Source: Bacteroidaceae bacterium (GTDB taxonomy: Bacteria; Bacteroidota; Bacteroidia; Bacteroidales; Bacteroidaceae). From it: a DNA stretch of 64,000 nt. Made by a program: the position numbers and the translations under genes. Below, one piece after another: positions 18,113-27,324 of the stretch. Numbering within the stretch: position 1 is the first letter of the stretch; every line of letters begins with the position of its first letter. Under the pieces are notes generated by a model, which did not search any database, was not told the DNA's origin, and worked only from the letters and a program-made list of their open reading frames with translations. The stretch spans positions 1 to 64,000 of the forward strand of contig JAFYRW010000042.1 in assembly GCA_017546785.1 (NCBI GenBank), written 5' to 3'.

Positions 18113-18658
18113 ATGAAAAAGAATTTGAAATTTGTTGCAGTCTTGATGTCTGTTTCTATCTTGTTGTCTTCTTGTATGGGTTCTTTCCAATTGACAAACA
18201 AGATGTATAATATCAACAAGAACGTAGGTAGCAAGTGGGTTAATGAGCTCGTTTTTGCTGCTTGCTGTGTTCTCCCTGTATATGAGATTACTCTCTTTGT
18301 TGATGCTGTCGTACTTAACTCTATCGAGTTCTGGACAGGTAAGAAGGCTTTGTCAAACAACGGTGAGAAGAAGATTGTTAAGAATGCCGAGGGTAAGACT
18401 GTTGAGGTTACAGCAATGGAGAACGGTTACAATTTGACCGACGGTGCTGTTTCAATGAACCTTGTATTCGACGAGGATACTCAGGTATGGAGCGCAGAGT
18501 TCAACAACCAGTCTACCAAGCTTATCAAGATGATCGACGACAGCAATGCTGAGTTGTTCCTTCTTAACGGTGAGACTCTTTCTGTAACTCTCGACGAGGC
18601 CGGCGTTGATATGGCACGTCAGTTAATTATGGGTAACTGCTACGCTATGAGCAAATAA
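18113..18658 (+). CDS. DUF3332 family lipoprotein
   Basis: The 181-residue product has a lipoprotein signal peptide (lipobox LSSC, Cys21). Its first half holds the DUF3332 signature: MGSFQLTNKMYN, a hydrophobic segment FAACCVLPVYEITLFVDAVVLNSIEFWTGK, then a small beta-domain. The function of the family is unknown. The gene follows pepD by 29 bases and ends before a hairpin terminator at 18683. Its codon use is regular, rich in AAG, GTT and TCT, suggesting good expression; this is an impression, not a calculation. Confidence 0.8.
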   Translation: MKKNLKFVAVLMSVSILLSSCMGSFQLTNKMYNINKNVGSKWVNELVFAACCVLPVYEITLFVDAVVLNSIEFWTGKKALSNNGEKKIVKNAEGKTVEVTAMENGYNLTDGAVSMNLVFDEDTQVWSAEFNNQSTKLIKMIDDSNAELFLLNGETLSVTLDEAGVDMARQLIMGNCYAMSK

Positions 18659-18682
18659 AAAAATATAATTTTATAAAAATAG

Positions 18683-18719
18683 GACTCCGCTATTGTTGTT
18701 GGCGGAGTCTTATTTTTTT
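18683..18719 (+). terminator. Rho-independent terminator
   Basis: An 8-bp GC-rich stem (18683-18690 with 18702-18709), an 11-base loop and a T-rich tail follow the DUF3332 gene by 24 bases. Confidence 0.75.
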
Positions 18720-18726
18720 ATCTTCG
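18719..18726 (+). promoter_or_regulatory. Promoter -7 box (TATCTTCG) for meaB
   Basis: TATCTTCG followed by C overlaps the end of the preceding terminator T-run and lies only 20 bases before the meaB ATG, so the leader would be short. Confidence 0.4.
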
Positions 18727-18745
18727 CGACAATGAATTTCTGAAT

Positions 18746-19843
18746 ATGGAACACCCCGAGAATGACAAGGCTTATAAAGGGCTTAAGGTAAACGAGGGAG
18801 TAGAACGTCTGAGCTCTATAAATCCCTACCTTATGATGAATAGGCACAAACGTGCTCCCGAACTTACTGTAGACGATTATGTGAACGGCATACTGAAAGG
18901 TGATGTGACAATTCTGTCGCGTGCCGTCACACTCATCGAGAGTCTGCGCCCCGAGCATCAGAAGATTGCGCGTGAGGTTGTGGAGCGTTGTCTGCCACAC
19001 AGCGGACACTCTGTGAGGGTGGGTATTACCGGTGTTCCGGGAGCAGGCAAAAGTACCTCTATCGATGCTTTTGGAATGCACATTCTAAAGGAGCGCGGAG
19101 GAAAATTGGCAGTCCTTGCCGTAGACCCTAGCAGTGAACGTACAAAAGGTAGCATTCTTGGCGATAAGACCCGTATGGAGCATCTCTCGCAGCATCCGTC
19201 GGCCTTTATACGTCCGAGTGCTTCGGCTGGCTCTCTGGGTGGCGTTGCCCGCAAGACTCGCGAGACAATAGTGCTGTGCGAGGCTGCCGGATACGATACG
19301 ATTCTTGTGGAGACTGTCGGCGTGGGACAGAGCGAGACTGCCGTCTATTCAATGGTCGATTTTTTTCTTTTGATACAGATTGCAGGCGCGGGCGATGAAT
19401 TGCAGGGCATCAAGCGAGGTATAATGGAAATGGCCGACGGCATTGTCATAAACAAGGCCGATGGCAATAATGTGGAGGAGGCCAAGCGTGCCGCCGCTCA
19501 CTATCGCAATGCGCTTAAACTGTTCCCTATGCCACAGAGTGGCATACGTCCGCAAGTGCTTACCTACTCGGGATTCTACAATATTGGCGTAAAAGAGGTG
19601 TGGGATATGATATATTCATATATGGACAACGTGAAATTGTCGGGAGCATTCGAGAGACGCCGCCAATATCAGTCGAAATATTGGATGTACGAGACTATTG
19701 ACGAGCAGCTACGCTCGCGTTTCTATAATGCCGACAGCATAGAAAAATGCCTCGCCGAGTATGAGCAGATGGTGCTCGACGGAAAGATAACCTCTTTTGG
19801 CGCAGCGGCTAAGCTGCTCGATATTTTCGATAATAGTAAATAG
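18746..19843 (+). CDS. meaB: Methylmalonyl-CoA mutase-associated GTPase
   Basis: The 365-residue product is a G3E-type GTPase of the MeaB/ArgK family that protects B12-dependent methylmalonyl-CoA mutase and gates cofactor loading. The P-loop is GVPGAGKS (residues 96-103). It is followed by VDPSSERTKGSILGDKTRM, the family loop PSASAGSLGGVA, the switch ETVGVGQSE, and the base-recognition NKADG. The C-terminal dimerisation helices are present. Mutase genes are not in the window. The need for cobalamin links it functionally to the B12 import locus at 29-35 kb. The next gene follows after 5 bases. Confidence 0.93.
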   Translation: MEHPENDKAYKGLKVNEGVERLSSINPYLMMNRHKRAPELTVDDYVNGILKGDVTILSRAVTLIESLRPEHQKIAREVVERCLPHSGHSVRVGITGVPGAGKSTSIDAFGMHILKERGGKLAVLAVDPSSERTKGSILGDKTRMEHLSQHPSAFIRPSASAGSLGGVARKTRETIVLCEAAGYDTILVETVGVGQSETAVYSMVDFFLLIQIAGAGDELQGIKRGIMEMADGIVINKADGNNVEEAKRAAAHYRNALKLFPMPQSGIRPQVLTYSGFYNIGVKEVWDMIYSYMDNVKLSGAFERRRQYQSKYWMYETIDEQLRSRFYNADSIEKCLAEYEQMVLDGKITSFGAAAKLLDIFDNSK

Positions 19844-19848
19844 CGTCT

Positions 19849-20382
19849 ATGAAAAGCAAAAAGGAGATAAGAGCCTCGGTGCGTACCTTGCTTAAGGAAC
19901 TCTCGCCGCAAGAGAGGGAGAGAGCCTCGCAGCTTATAAGCAACCGCATATTGTCTATGAGTGAGCTGAATTCGGCAAAGGTGGTGGCGCTCTTTGTCTC
20001 AATGCCCGATGAGCCCGATACCTCTGCGCTGCTCTCTGTGCTGTCGGGAAGATGCCGAGTAGTTGTTCCCCGAATAGGTGGCGATGAGATGGAATTCTTC
20101 GATTATAATGCCGAGGCATTGTCTGCCGGTTCCTATGGAATAAGAGAGCCTATGGGCGACACTCCCATTGCACCGTCAGAGATTGATTTTATGGTTGTCC
20201 CAGGCGTTGCATTCGCTGTCGACGGCTGCAGGATGGGACGTGGCAAAGGCTTTTACGATAAATATATGTCACGCGAGGGCTTTAGAGCTTATAAGGCTGG
20301 TATCTGCCTTGCTCCACAGATTGTAGAGGAACTACCCTGCGAACCGCACGATATTAAAATGGATATTGTTGTTTTTTCATAA
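19849..20382 (+). CDS. 5-formyltetrahydrofolate cyclo-ligase
   Basis: The 177-residue product belongs to the MTHFS/YgfA family, which converts 5-formyl-THF to 5,10-methenyl-THF with ATP. The conserved pieces are the N-terminal basic helix (KKEIRASVRTLLKEL), YGIREPMGD, VVPGVAFAVDGCRMGRGKGFYDKY (the phosphate/substrate loop) and a C-terminal HDIKMDIVV strand. Length is usual. It lies 5 bases after meaB and probably shares its transcript. A convergent terminator follows. Confidence 0.92.
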   Translation: MKSKKEIRASVRTLLKELSPQERERASQLISNRILSMSELNSAKVVALFVSMPDEPDTSALLSVLSGRCRVVVPRIGGDEMEFFDYNAEALSAGSYGIREPMGDTPIAPSEIDFMVVPGVAFAVDGCRMGRGKGFYDKYMSREGFRAYKAGICLAPQIVEELPCEPHDIKMDIVVFS

Positions 20383-20392
20383 ACAGGAAATA

Positions 20393-20421
20393 ATAAAGGC
20401 GACCATTAAGGTCGCCTTTAT
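20393..20421. terminator. Bidirectional terminator between convergent genes
   Basis: Perfect 12-bp stem (20393-20404 with 20410-20421) around ATTAA. It sits between the plus-strand cyclo-ligase stop at 20382 and the minus-strand cupin stop at 20444, so it can serve both. Confidence 0.75.
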
Positions 20422-20443
20422 AGTTGATATATTGTGCGTGTGG

Positions 20444-20908
20444 TTACTCCATAGGAATCTCGGGATTCTGTACTGTAAGGTCCTTATCCTTCTGTGAGAG
20501 ATAGAACATATATAGTACCACCGGTTCTTTGCCGCGATTCTCGCCACGATGTATTGCATCGACCATTTCAACAACAACCTCTCCCGCCTTCATTACTTTT
20601 ATCTCTCCGTCGAGCCCAATGATTGTAAGCTCGCCCTGTACAAGCACTCCGTGATTCATTGCTATATGGTGGTGCCATCCGAGCTTCTCTCCCGCGGGGA
20701 TAACATATTTTATAGCAACAATTTCTGGCTGTCCTTGCGGATAGTCGGGTAGGTCGGCGTCATTCCAGCTTTTGCTTGTGCGTAGAAGCTCGGTACTCTC
20801 GACGCTGGAAATATTCTCCCCCGCATTAAGATTGTCGCAAGAGATTAGTGCATTGGTAATGCAGATGATGGTGGCAATAAGCCCCCATTGTATATACTTC
20901 TTTTTCAT
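20444..20908 (-). CDS. Cupin-domain lipoprotein
   Basis: The 154-residue product has a signal peptide with lipobox LISC (Cys near residue 24) and one small cupin_2 barrel at about residues 62-145. Metal-binding motif 1 is GWHHHIAMNHGVLVQGE, matching G(X)5HXH(X)nE, and motif 2 contains MVDAIHRGEN. It probably binds a divalent metal in the periplasm or at the outer membrane. Its function is unknown and could be a small-molecule isomerase, a sensor or a binding protein. It follows the pfkA terminator, so it is likely transcribed alone. Confidence 0.8.
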   Translation of the reverse strand: MKKKYIQWGLIATIICITNALISCDNLNAGENISSVESTELLRTSKSWNDADLPDYPQGQPEIVAIKYVIPAGEKLGWHHHIAMNHGVLVQGELTIIGLDGEIKVMKAGEVVVEMVDAIHRGENRGKEPVVLYMFYLSQKDKDLTVQNPEIPME

Positions 20909-20930
20909 AGTGAGTATTTGTTCTTAGTTC

Positions 20931-20973
20931 TTATACATAATAGAGAAGGCGTCACCTTCTCTATTATGTATAA
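20931..20973 (-). terminator. Terminator of the porQ-cmk-ispH-pfkA run
   Basis: Perfect 19-bp stem (20931-20949 with 20955-20973), loop CGTCA, starting 8 bases after the pfkA stop. The core GAGAAGG/CCTTCTC is flanked by A/T pairs. Confidence 0.75.
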
Positions 20974-20980
20974 TGATATT

Positions 20981-21967
20981 TTACGATGCAAGAATCTCCT
21001 GTGCGCGTACAGCGTCGCGGTCGAGGGGCTTGTCGTCCTTTATCGCTTTTGTGAAAGGAATATATACAATCTCGTTGTTGCGAGAACCAATCATAACATT
21101 GCGCTGTCCCTCCAACAGTGCGTCGATGGCTGCTACTCCCAAACGGCTAGCAAGGATGCGGTCGTTGGCTGTGGGGCTTCCGCCACGCTGCAAATATCCG
21201 AGGATAGAGACGCGTACGTCAAGCTCGGGGAAGCGTGTGCGCATACCCTCTGCAACCTCCATAATGTTGTAGTCTTTTCCGCGGCCCTCGGCAAAAAGCA
21301 CTATACTGCTACTCTTTGTGCGGCGTAGTCCGTTGGCAATGAATTTGTTGATTGTCTCAAACTCGGGGTCAATCTCGGGCAATACACACGCCTCGGCACC
21401 TGTGGCGATTGTTCCGTTGAGGGCGAGGAAGCCTGCGTCGCGTCCCATTACCTCTACTATGAACAGACGCTCGTGTGACGATGCTGTGTCGCGAATCTTA
21501 TCGACACACTCCATAATTGTATTCAAGGCTGTGTCGTAGCCAATGGTCGTGTCGGTGCCATAAAGGTCGTTGTCTATTGTTCCGGGGAGTGCGATACAGG
21601 GAATATCATACTCGCGGGCAAGATTGTATGCTCCGGTGATAGAGCCGTCGCCGCCAATAACGACAAGAGCATCGATGCCCTGTTTCTGCAACATTTCATA
21701 AGCCTTTGCGCGACCCTCTTCGGTCTTGAACTCATCGCAACGGCTGGTCTTTAGAATTGTACCGCCGCGCTGTATGATGTTACTTACATCCTCGGTCTTA
21801 AACTCTTTAATCTCTCCGGTCATCAATCCTTTGTAGCCGCGATAGATTCCTTTTACAGTAATTCCGTGGAAGATTCCTGCACGGGTCACCGCGCGAATCG
21901 CTGCGTTCATTCCGGGAGCATCGCCACCCGATGTGAGAACTCCGATACAATTGATACTTTTTTTCAT
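20981..21967 (-). CDS. pfkA: ATP-dependent 6-phosphofructokinase
   Basis: The 328-residue product is a PfkA enzyme, converting fructose-6-phosphate to fructose-1,6-bisphosphate. Marks are [18 protein letters not shown] at the N-terminus (nucleotide binding), [12 protein letters not shown] (GGDGS, ATP site, consistent with ATP rather than pyrophosphate use), [14 protein letters not shown] (catalytic Asp of TIDND), [11 protein letters not shown] and the C-terminal [12 protein letters not shown]. Length is normal (320-330). It is the last gene of a minus-strand cluster, 7 bases after ispH. Confidence 0.96.
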   Translation of the reverse strand: MKKSINCIGVLTSGGDAPGMNAAIRAVTRAGIFHGITVKGIYRGYKGLMTGEIKEFKTEDVSNIIQRGGTILKTSRCDEFKTEEGRAKAYEMLQKQGIDALVVIGGDGSITGAYNLAREYDIPCIALPGTIDNDLYGTDTTIGYDTALNTIMECVDKIRDTASSHERLFIVEVMGRDAGFLALNGTIATGAEACVLPEIDPEFETINKFIANGLRRTKSSSIVLFAEGRGKDYNIMEVAEGMRTRFPELDVRVSILGYLQRGGSPTANDRILASRLGVAAIDALLEGQRNVMIGSRNNEIVYIPFTKAIKDDKPLDRDAVRAQEILAS

Positions 21968-21974
21968 AGTAGTT

Positions 21975-22850
21975 CTATTTTGGTTGTTCTTTATAGTTTA
22001 ATATTGCTTGTTTACAATTTTCCATTAACCATTTTGGGGTAGATGTCGCACCGCATATTCCAATGGATTCTACATTGTCGGTCAGTGTAAAGTCAATGTC
22101 GTTGGGACCCTCTATCAAATGTGAATTGGGGTTTACTCTGCTGCACTCGCTGAAGAGTATCTTGCCGTTGGAACTTTTGCGTCCGCAGACAAAGAATATC
22201 AGCTGCTTCGATTGTGCAAATTGGCTTATTCCGCTCATACGGTTGGCTACCTGACGGCATACTGTGTCGAACCACTCGACCTTTTGTCCTTTGTCTATCC
22301 TCTCTTGGACGGTGTCTACAATAGCTTTGTAGCTCTCGAGCGACTTTGTTGTCTGCGAATATATGTAGGTATTCTTGTCGGTAGCAATCTTGTCTATCTG
22401 CGAGCTGTCCTCGATGACAATGGCTTCGCCGTGTGTCTGTCCCACAAGGCCCAATACTTCGGCGTGTCCTGCCTGTCCGTGGATTATTATCTGACGCTGT
22501 TCGTCGGTGGTACCTTGCCACTTTTGCTTTATCCTCTGCTGTAGCTTTAGAACAACGGGGCAGGTAGCGTCTATAAGCTGAAGATTGTTCTTTTGTGCTA
22601 TCTCGTATGTTTCGGGGGGCTCACCGTGGGCACGTAAAAGTACTTTGGCATTGTGGAGCTTTGCGAATGTTGAGTGGTCGATGGTAATAAGTCCCATACG
22701 CTTCAGGCGCTCACACTCTTTGGTGTTGTGCACAATGTCGCCCAAGCAGTAGAGTGTCTCTCCACTGCACAGCTCCTCTTCGGCCTTCTGTATTGCTGTT
22801 GTTACTCCGAAGCAGAATCCTGAATGTTCGTCAATCTCTATGCTTAACAT
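21975..22850 (-). CDS. ispH: 4-hydroxy-3-methylbut-2-enyl diphosphate reductase
   Basis: The start is set at the ATG at 22850, which overlaps the cmk stop (22844-22846) and gives the family start [16 protein letters not shown]; an earlier frame start at 22886 lies inside cmk. The product (291 residues) is IspH, the last MEP-pathway step making IPP and DMAPP. The three Fe-S cysteines are visible in [15 protein letters not shown] and [15 protein letters not shown] and a late His-bearing loop are also present. It supplies the isoprenoid pathway that also feeds the polyprenyl synthase at 25.6 kb. Confidence 0.95.
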   Translation of the reverse strand: MLSIEIDEHSGFCFGVTTAIQKAEEELCSGETLYCLGDIVHNTKECERLKRMGLITIDHSTFAKLHNAKVLLRAHGEPPETYEIAQKNNLQLIDATCPVVLKLQQRIKQKWQGTTDEQRQIIIHGQAGHAEVLGLVGQTHGEAIVIEDSSQIDKIATDKNTYIYSQTTKSLESYKAIVDTVQERIDKGQKVEWFDTVCRQVANRMSGISQFAQSKQLIFFVCGRKSSNGKILFSECSRVNPNSHLIEGPNDIDFTLTDNVESIGICGATSTPKWLMENCKQAILNYKEQPK

Positions 22851-23536
22851 ACAGCGGTTAATTCTATGTATTTGTTGTAGAGCCACTCTTGTTGCTCCTC
22901 CAATGTCATATTGCTGTTGTCAAGCAGTATGGCATCGTCAGCCTTACGTAGAGGGCTTACCTCGCGTGTCTGGTCAATGTGGTCGCGTTCAAGAACATTC
23001 TCCAGAATCTCCTTGTAGTCGGGGTTGTCGCCGCGTGCTGTAAGTTCGTCGTAACGGCGCTGTGCGCGTACTTCGGCCGATGCGGTGACAAATATCTTCA
23101 TTTCGGCATCGGGGAATACTGTTGTTCCAATGTCGCGTCCGTCCATTACAATACCTTTTACTTTTCCCATTTCGCGCTGCTGCTCAATCATATCGGTACG
23201 GACAAAATCTATTGCGGCAACCTTGCTTACTATGCGCGATACTCTCAACGAACGAATCTCTTTCTCTACATTCTCGCCGTTCAGCAATGTTACGGAATTT
23301 TTTGTCTCGGGGTCGGCTGCAAAGGTTATCTTAATCTCGTTCATTCTTGATTTAAGGCTCTCTGTATCAACCTCTTCTTTTTTTATCAGTCCGTTGTTAA
23401 GACAATATAATGCTACGGCTCTATACATTGCTCCGCTGTCGAAATAGAGATATCCTATACTGCGTGCCAATGCTTTTGCCATAGTACTTTTTCCGCACGA
23501 TGAAAATCCGTCTACTGCTATAATTATTCTTTTCAT
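22844..23536 (-). CDS. cmk: Cytidylate kinase
   Basis: The start is at the ATG at 23536 ([18 protein letters not shown]); the longer frame from 23662 runs into porQ. The product is 230 residues, normal for type 1 Cmk. The P-loop reads [10 protein letters not shown], followed by [13 protein letters not shown] (acceptor CMP site), [24 protein letters not shown] and a C-terminal [19 protein letters not shown] segment. It phosphorylates CMP and dCMP. It overlaps ispH by 7 bases and follows porQ by 5. Confidence 0.96.
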   Translation of the reverse strand: MKRIIIAVDGFSSCGKSTMAKALARSIGYLYFDSGAMYRAVALYCLNNGLIKKEEVDTESLKSRMNEIKITFAADPETKNSVTLLNGENVEKEIRSLRVSRIVSKVAAIDFVRTDMIEQQREMGKVKGIVMDGRDIGTTVFPDAEMKIFVTASAEVRAQRRYDELTARGDNPDYKEILENVLERDHIDQTREVSPLRKADDAILLDNSNMTLEEQQEWLYNKYIELTAVC

Positions 23537-23541
23537 ATTAT

Positions 23542-24519
23542 TTATAATGTGTACGATGCATTGAACAGCAACGCCGACGATGATACGTGCAGATGGCTGT
23601 ACGATGCTCCGAATTTGAATCCTTTTACATTTATTCCCGCGCCGGCGCTTATTCCTTCCCATTTGTTGCCTGAGGCCGATAGCTCGTCGGCTATACGGTA
23701 GTTGTATCCCAACGATGCGTAGAATATCTTTCCTACAAGAATGTCGGCACCAACGGTGATGTGCTTCAACAGAATCTCGCCGAAATTATCTTTCTTGCCG
23801 TCGGCGCTGTAGAAATATCTGTTGCTCCAACGGTGAATGTTGTCAAGGGTGAGCGATAGGCGTATGGGAGCGTGCGCGAGGCGTTTGGTCACTCCTATCT
23901 GAAAGTCGATGGGCATAATCTCGTATTTCTCCTCAAAGGCTTTCAACTGTCCTCCTAAATTGCGTGCGGCAACCGAGAATGAGAAGTCCTGCTCCTCGTC
24001 GTAGTAGTTTACTCCAAGGTCTACGCCCATAGCAAAAGAGTTATAACTCTCGTAGCCCGAATAGATGAATTTTGTTGTTACACCGCCGCTCCAACGTCCG
24101 CCTAAAAGGTAACAGTAGAGTGCCGACAGCTCAACGTCGCGGGCACCGAATGTGCCTGTGTACATATTGTCGGGGTCGTATCCCTCGAAACGGCCGTAGT
24201 CTACGTATCGTGCCATAACAGCGGCCGACGAACGCTCGCTGCACGCCATATTGAATGCCGCTCCGCCTATATTGCTGTTACTCGTATAGGTCATAAAGTT
24301 GAAATTCAGTGTGTTGCTCGATACATTCGCCAACAACGCAGGGTTGTGCATCGCAAGGGTGATATCATCGTCGGGCAAAGAGATATTGGCACCTCCCAAT
24401 GCCGCAGCGTGAGCCGAGTGGGGGAGGCGTAGGAAATGGTATGTGTTGCCGCCCTCCTGTGCAACAGCAAACAGTGGCAGCAGCAATAATAACAGAATTA
24501 TCCTTATCTTAATTTTCAC
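23542..24519 (-). CDS. porQ: PorQ-type outer-membrane barrel protein (type IX secretion family)
   Basis: The 325-residue product begins with GTG at 24519 and a signal peptide ([21 protein letters not shown]). The mature start [30 protein letters not shown] and the beta-barrel pattern ending FNASYTL fit the PorQ branch of the PorV/PorQ/FadL-like family. In species with a type IX secretion system PorQ belongs to the outer-membrane attachment machinery. In others it is kept without the full system, so presence of the system cannot be concluded. It heads the porQ-cmk-ispH-pfkA run, with a promoter-like box at 24569-24576. Confidence 0.85.
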   Translation of the reverse strand: MKIKIRIILLLLLLPLFAVAQEGGNTYHFLRLPHSAHAAALGGANISLPDDDITLAMHNPALLANVSSNTLNFNFMTYTSNSNIGGAAFNMACSERSSAAVMARYVDYGRFEGYDPDNMYTGTFGARDVELSALYCYLLGGRWSGGVTTKFIYSGYESYNSFAMGVDLGVNYYDEEQDFSFSVAARNLGGQLKAFEEKYEIMPIDFQIGVTKRLAHAPIRLSLTLDNIHRWSNRYFYSADGKKDNFGEILLKHITVGADILVGKIFYASLGYNYRIADELSASGNKWEGISAGAGINVKGFKFGASYSHLHVSSSALLFNASYTL

Positions 24520-24568
24520 TTATATTATATGTTTTCTGTTAAAATCCTTACCTTCGCTTATCATTGGC

Positions 24569-24576
24569 GAAGATAG
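24569..24576 (-). promoter_or_regulatory. Promoter -7 box (TATCTTCG) for the porQ cluster
   Basis: Minus-strand TATCTTCG followed by C, 50 bases before the porQ GTG. The rest of the 294-base gap to tonB is A/T-rich; a weak inverted repeat ACCGTTTTT/AAAAACGGT (24620-24662) is all else I see. Confidence 0.45.
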
Positions 24577-24774
24577 CACTTTATTTTTCATTTTTCGGTA
24601 ACTGCGGAGCTTTTTTGGAACCGTTTTTAATCATAGGCTTTCTGCCACGCGAAAAAAACGGTAAAACTCTTATTATTAAACGCGAAAAATGCCATTTATA
24701 GTGTGCATTTAAAATAAAATCTTCATAAAATAAAAAAAAGATGCTTTTCGGAGTGTGTATTGAAAAATATTGTT

Positions 24775-24782
24775 TATTTTTG
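24775..24782 (+). promoter_or_regulatory. Promoter -7 box for tonB
   Basis: TATTTTTG matches TAnnTTTG and lies 31 bases before the ATG at 24814. Confidence 0.45.
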
Positions 24783-24813
24783 CCCTTTAGAAAATATATA
24801 CAAAATCGATATA

Positions 24814-25545
24814 ATGAAAAGCGTAAAGAAAAATCAGGTAAATGGAAGCGAGCTTCTTGAGGTAAAGAAGAGCAAACAAGCCAACCTCGAGACAAGAAAA
24901 AGTACATGGACCTTAATAGGTTATGTATTGGTGCTTGCTGTTTTGTTTGTGGCTTTCGAGTGGACTGCCACAGAACGTAAAGAAACCGGCGAGGTTCTTT
25001 CAGGTAAGATTCTCTTGGAAGAGGAAATTATGATTCCTATTACTTTGCCCGAGAAGAAGGTTGTTCCTCCTCCTCCCCAAGCAAAGCAGATTACCGAAAT
25101 TCTTGAGATTGTAGAGGACGATGCTGAAATTGAGGAGACTGAACTTGTAGCTCTCGAAGAGATGGGTGACGTTGTGGAGATTTCAGAGGACGCTAACATC
25201 GTCGTAGAGGATATGCCCGAGGAGGAGACTATCTATCAGGTGGTAGAGGACCAGCCCGAGTTCCCCGGTGGTATGCAGGCTCTTATGAAGTATCTACGCG
25301 ATCATATCAACTATCCCCGTATCAGCCGCGAGAACAACTCTCAGGGTCGTGCTTATGTGAACTTCGTGGTAAATACCGACGGTTCAATTACAGACGTTGA
25401 GATTCTGAAGAGCTCAGGAGATATTTATCTCGACAAAGAGGCTTTGCGCGTGGTTGAGGGTATGCCTAAATGGAAGCCCGGTAAACAGGCCGGTAAGGCT
25501 GTGCGTGTACGATTTACACTGCCTGTGATGTTCAGATTGCAGTAA
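24814..25545 (+). CDS. tonB: TonB energy-transducing protein
   Basis: I choose the ATG at 24814 (MKSVKKNQ...); an in-frame start at 24760 precedes the promoter-like box. The product is 243 residues. One membrane helix near residues 36-55 follows a basic N-terminus. The linker has PPPPQ and then a strikingly acidic stretch. The TonB C-terminal domain (about 160-243) has PEFPGGMQALMKYLRDHINYP, GRAYVNFVVNTDGS and WKPGKQAGKAVRVRFTLPV. It should couple the inner-membrane proton gradient to TonB-dependent receptors such as the SusC-like protein and BtuB encoded here. No exbB/exbD lie next to it. Confidence 0.9.
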   Translation: MKSVKKNQVNGSELLEVKKSKQANLETRKSTWTLIGYVLVLAVLFVAFEWTATERKETGEVLSGKILLEEEIMIPITLPEKKVVPPPPQAKQITEILEIVEDDAEIEETELVALEEMGDVVEISEDANIVVEDMPEEETIYQVVEDQPEFPGGMQALMKYLRDHINYPRISRENNSQGRAYVNFVVNTDGSITDVEILKSSGDIYLDKEALRVVEGMPKWKPGKQAGKAVRVRFTLPVMFRLQ

Positions 25546-25563
25546 TAATCGAACAGAATAGAG

Positions 25564-25596
25564 AGAGGCTGCTGAAAAGGTAGCCTCTTTTTTTTA
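25564..25596 (+). terminator. Rho-independent terminator after tonB
   Basis: A 7-bp stem (25564-25570 with 25582-25588), rich in G and C, with an 11-base loop and a run of eight T. Confidence 0.7.
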
Positions 25597-25634
25597 AATA
25601 TCAGAGTAAAAGAACCTCTTTAGACAAAAATATT

Positions 25635-26609
25635 ATGTATACTTGGGAAGAGACACGAGATATTGTAAATGGCTTTATCGAGAAACTGAATTTTGAACGT
25701 GCACCAAAGGAATTGTACGCTCCAATAACCTATACTCTGTCGCAGAGTGGAAAGCGTGTGCGTCCAGTGCTTGCGCTTATGGCCTACAATATATATAAGG
25801 AGGATGTTGAAAAAGTGCTCTATCCGGCAGTGGCAATGGAGACATACCACAATCATACTCTCATACACGATGATGTGATGGATTGTGCCGATATTCGCCG
25901 CGGAAAGCCCACCGTATGCGCAAAATGGGGCGATACAATGGCTATTCTTTCGGGCGATACAATGTTGTTGCTTGCCTATCAGTTTATGTCTAATGTCGAG
26001 GATGATAAATTGCGTGCAGCAATATCGTTGCTCACCGAGACAGCAAAAGAGGTGTGCGATGGTCAGCAATACGATATTGAATTCGAGTCGCGTACCAATG
26101 TCAGCGAGGAGGAGTATATAAATATGATACGTCTAAAAACCTCGGTGCTCATTGCTGCCAGCATAAAGTTAGGCGCGTTGCTTGCTGGAGCCTGCGAGGA
26201 GGATCTCAATAATCTCTATGCTTATGGCGAGACAATGGGACTTGCCTTCCAACTGCAGGATGACCTTCTCGATGTTTATGGTGACGCTGCTGTCTTTGGC
26301 AAAAAGATTGGTGGCGACATTCGTTGCAACAAAAAGACATTCCTTTTGATAAAGGCGTTGGAGCTTGCCTCGGAAGAGCAGCGCAAGGAGATGTTTGCTT
26401 GGATGGAGAACCCCTCGTGCGACGCTGATGCAAAGGTAGAGTATTTTACCGCGCTATATAATTCTTTGGGCATCAAGGAACTTTGTGAGGCAAGAATCGC
26501 CGAACTTTTCGAGAAATGCGATGAGCATATTGCAAAGGTCTCTGTTCACGAGGAGAATAAACGAGAGATAAAGAGATTCATAAATTCTTTGTTGAACCGC
26601 ACTTTATAA
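25635..26609 (+). CDS. Trans-polyprenyl diphosphate synthase
   Basis: The 324-residue product is a short- or medium-chain isoprenyl diphosphate synthase. The first aspartate-rich region is DDVMDCADIRRGKPTV (DDxxD), the second is LQDDLLDVYGD. GKRVRPVL for IPP binding and KKIGGDIRCNKKT also stand out. It condenses IPP with allylic diphosphates in the cytoplasm. Whether the product is geranylgeranyl, farnesyl or a quinone side chain cannot be decided by eye; the residues before the first DDxxD (TYHNHTLIH) allow several. It follows the tonB terminator by about 40 bases and begins a run of closely spaced genes. Confidence 0.9.
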   Translation: MYTWEETRDIVNGFIEKLNFERAPKELYAPITYTLSQSGKRVRPVLALMAYNIYKEDVEKVLYPAVAMETYHNHTLIHDDVMDCADIRRGKPTVCAKWGDTMAILSGDTMLLLAYQFMSNVEDDKLRAAISLLTETAKEVCDGQQYDIEFESRTNVSEEEYINMIRLKTSVLIAASIKLGALLAGACEEDLNNLYAYGETMGLAFQLQDDLLDVYGDAAVFGKKIGGDIRCNKKTFLLIKALELASEEQRKEMFAWMENPSCDADAKVEYFTALYNSLGIKELCEARIAELFEKCDEHIAKVSVHEENKREIKRFINSLLNRTL

Positions 26610-26616
26610 ATCTCCT

Positions 26617-27324
26617 ATGCCCTATCGTCGATTACCAAAGACTGACCAAGCACGTTTGCGTACACTGCAGCAGGCTGTGGACAGCAGTATACAGAATGGT
26701 ATATATACGAATGTGCTTACACATAATACCTACTACAAGGCAAAGACTTTCCTGCAGAAATTCTCGCGCGAGGTTGATGTGTATAAAAAATGTATCGTCG
26801 AGCAATCGTCGAAGCGTGGCAATGAAAAATTCGAGTCGGCGCTCAAGCGTGCCCGAATGTATGTATCGCATTTTATTCAGGTACTCAGTATGTCAATCGT
26901 GCGTGGCGAAATTCCGCGCAGCAAACGTGCCTACTATGGCCTGCCAGAGGAAGAGGATACAATACCCAATCTTTTTGCTGAGAGTGCAGTGCTTGAGTGG
27001 GGTGCTCGCATAATTGAGGGCGAGAGCAAGAGACAGAAAGAGGGTGGAATACCCATCTATAATCCTACGATGGCTCGTGTAAAGGTGATATACGACCTCT
27101 TTAAGGAGATGTACGATAGACAATTGTATCTCAAGCAGCGCACCGACGAGGCTCTTAGGAATATTGCCGAAATGCGTGCCGAGGGCGATGAGATAATATT
27201 TGAGGTATGGGGAGAGATTGAAAAGGCTTTTGCCTCATTCTCGCCCGAGGAGAGATTGAAGAAATGCAGCGAGTATGGTGTGATATATTATACTCGTACC
27301 GACAGGAATAAAAAGAATGCATAA
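26617..27324 (+). CDS. Conserved hypothetical protein next to tatD
   Basis: I do not recognise a named family. The 235-residue product has no signal peptide or membrane segment, is rich in charged residues (basic N-terminal half, mixed C-terminal half) and looks mostly helical. Conspicuous stretches are TNVLTHNTYYKAKTFLQKFS near 35-55, YVSHFIQVLSMSIVRGEIPR near 85-105, and a C-terminal EERLKKCSEYGVIYYTRTD. It lies 7 bases after the polyprenyl synthase and overlaps tatD by 8 bases, so it is probably translated together with tatD. The long intact frame and the tight packing support a real gene. Confidence 0.75.
   Translation: MPYRRLPKTDQARLRTLQQAVDSSIQNGIYTNVLTHNTYYKAKTFLQKFSREVDVYKKCIVEQSSKRGNEKFESALKRARMYVSHFIQVLSMSIVRGEIPRSKRAYYGLPEEEDTIPNLFAESAVLEWGARIIEGESKRQKEGGIPIYNPTMARVKVIYDLFKEMYDRQLYLKQRTDEALRNIAEMRAEGDEIIFEVWGEIEKAFASFSPEERLKKCSEYGVIYYTRTDRNKKNA

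Noticed and set aside
24620-24662. Inverted repeat ACCGTTTTT/AAAAACGGT as a terminator or small RNA
   Set aside because: Loop of 25 bases, A/T-rich arms and no gene ending next to it.
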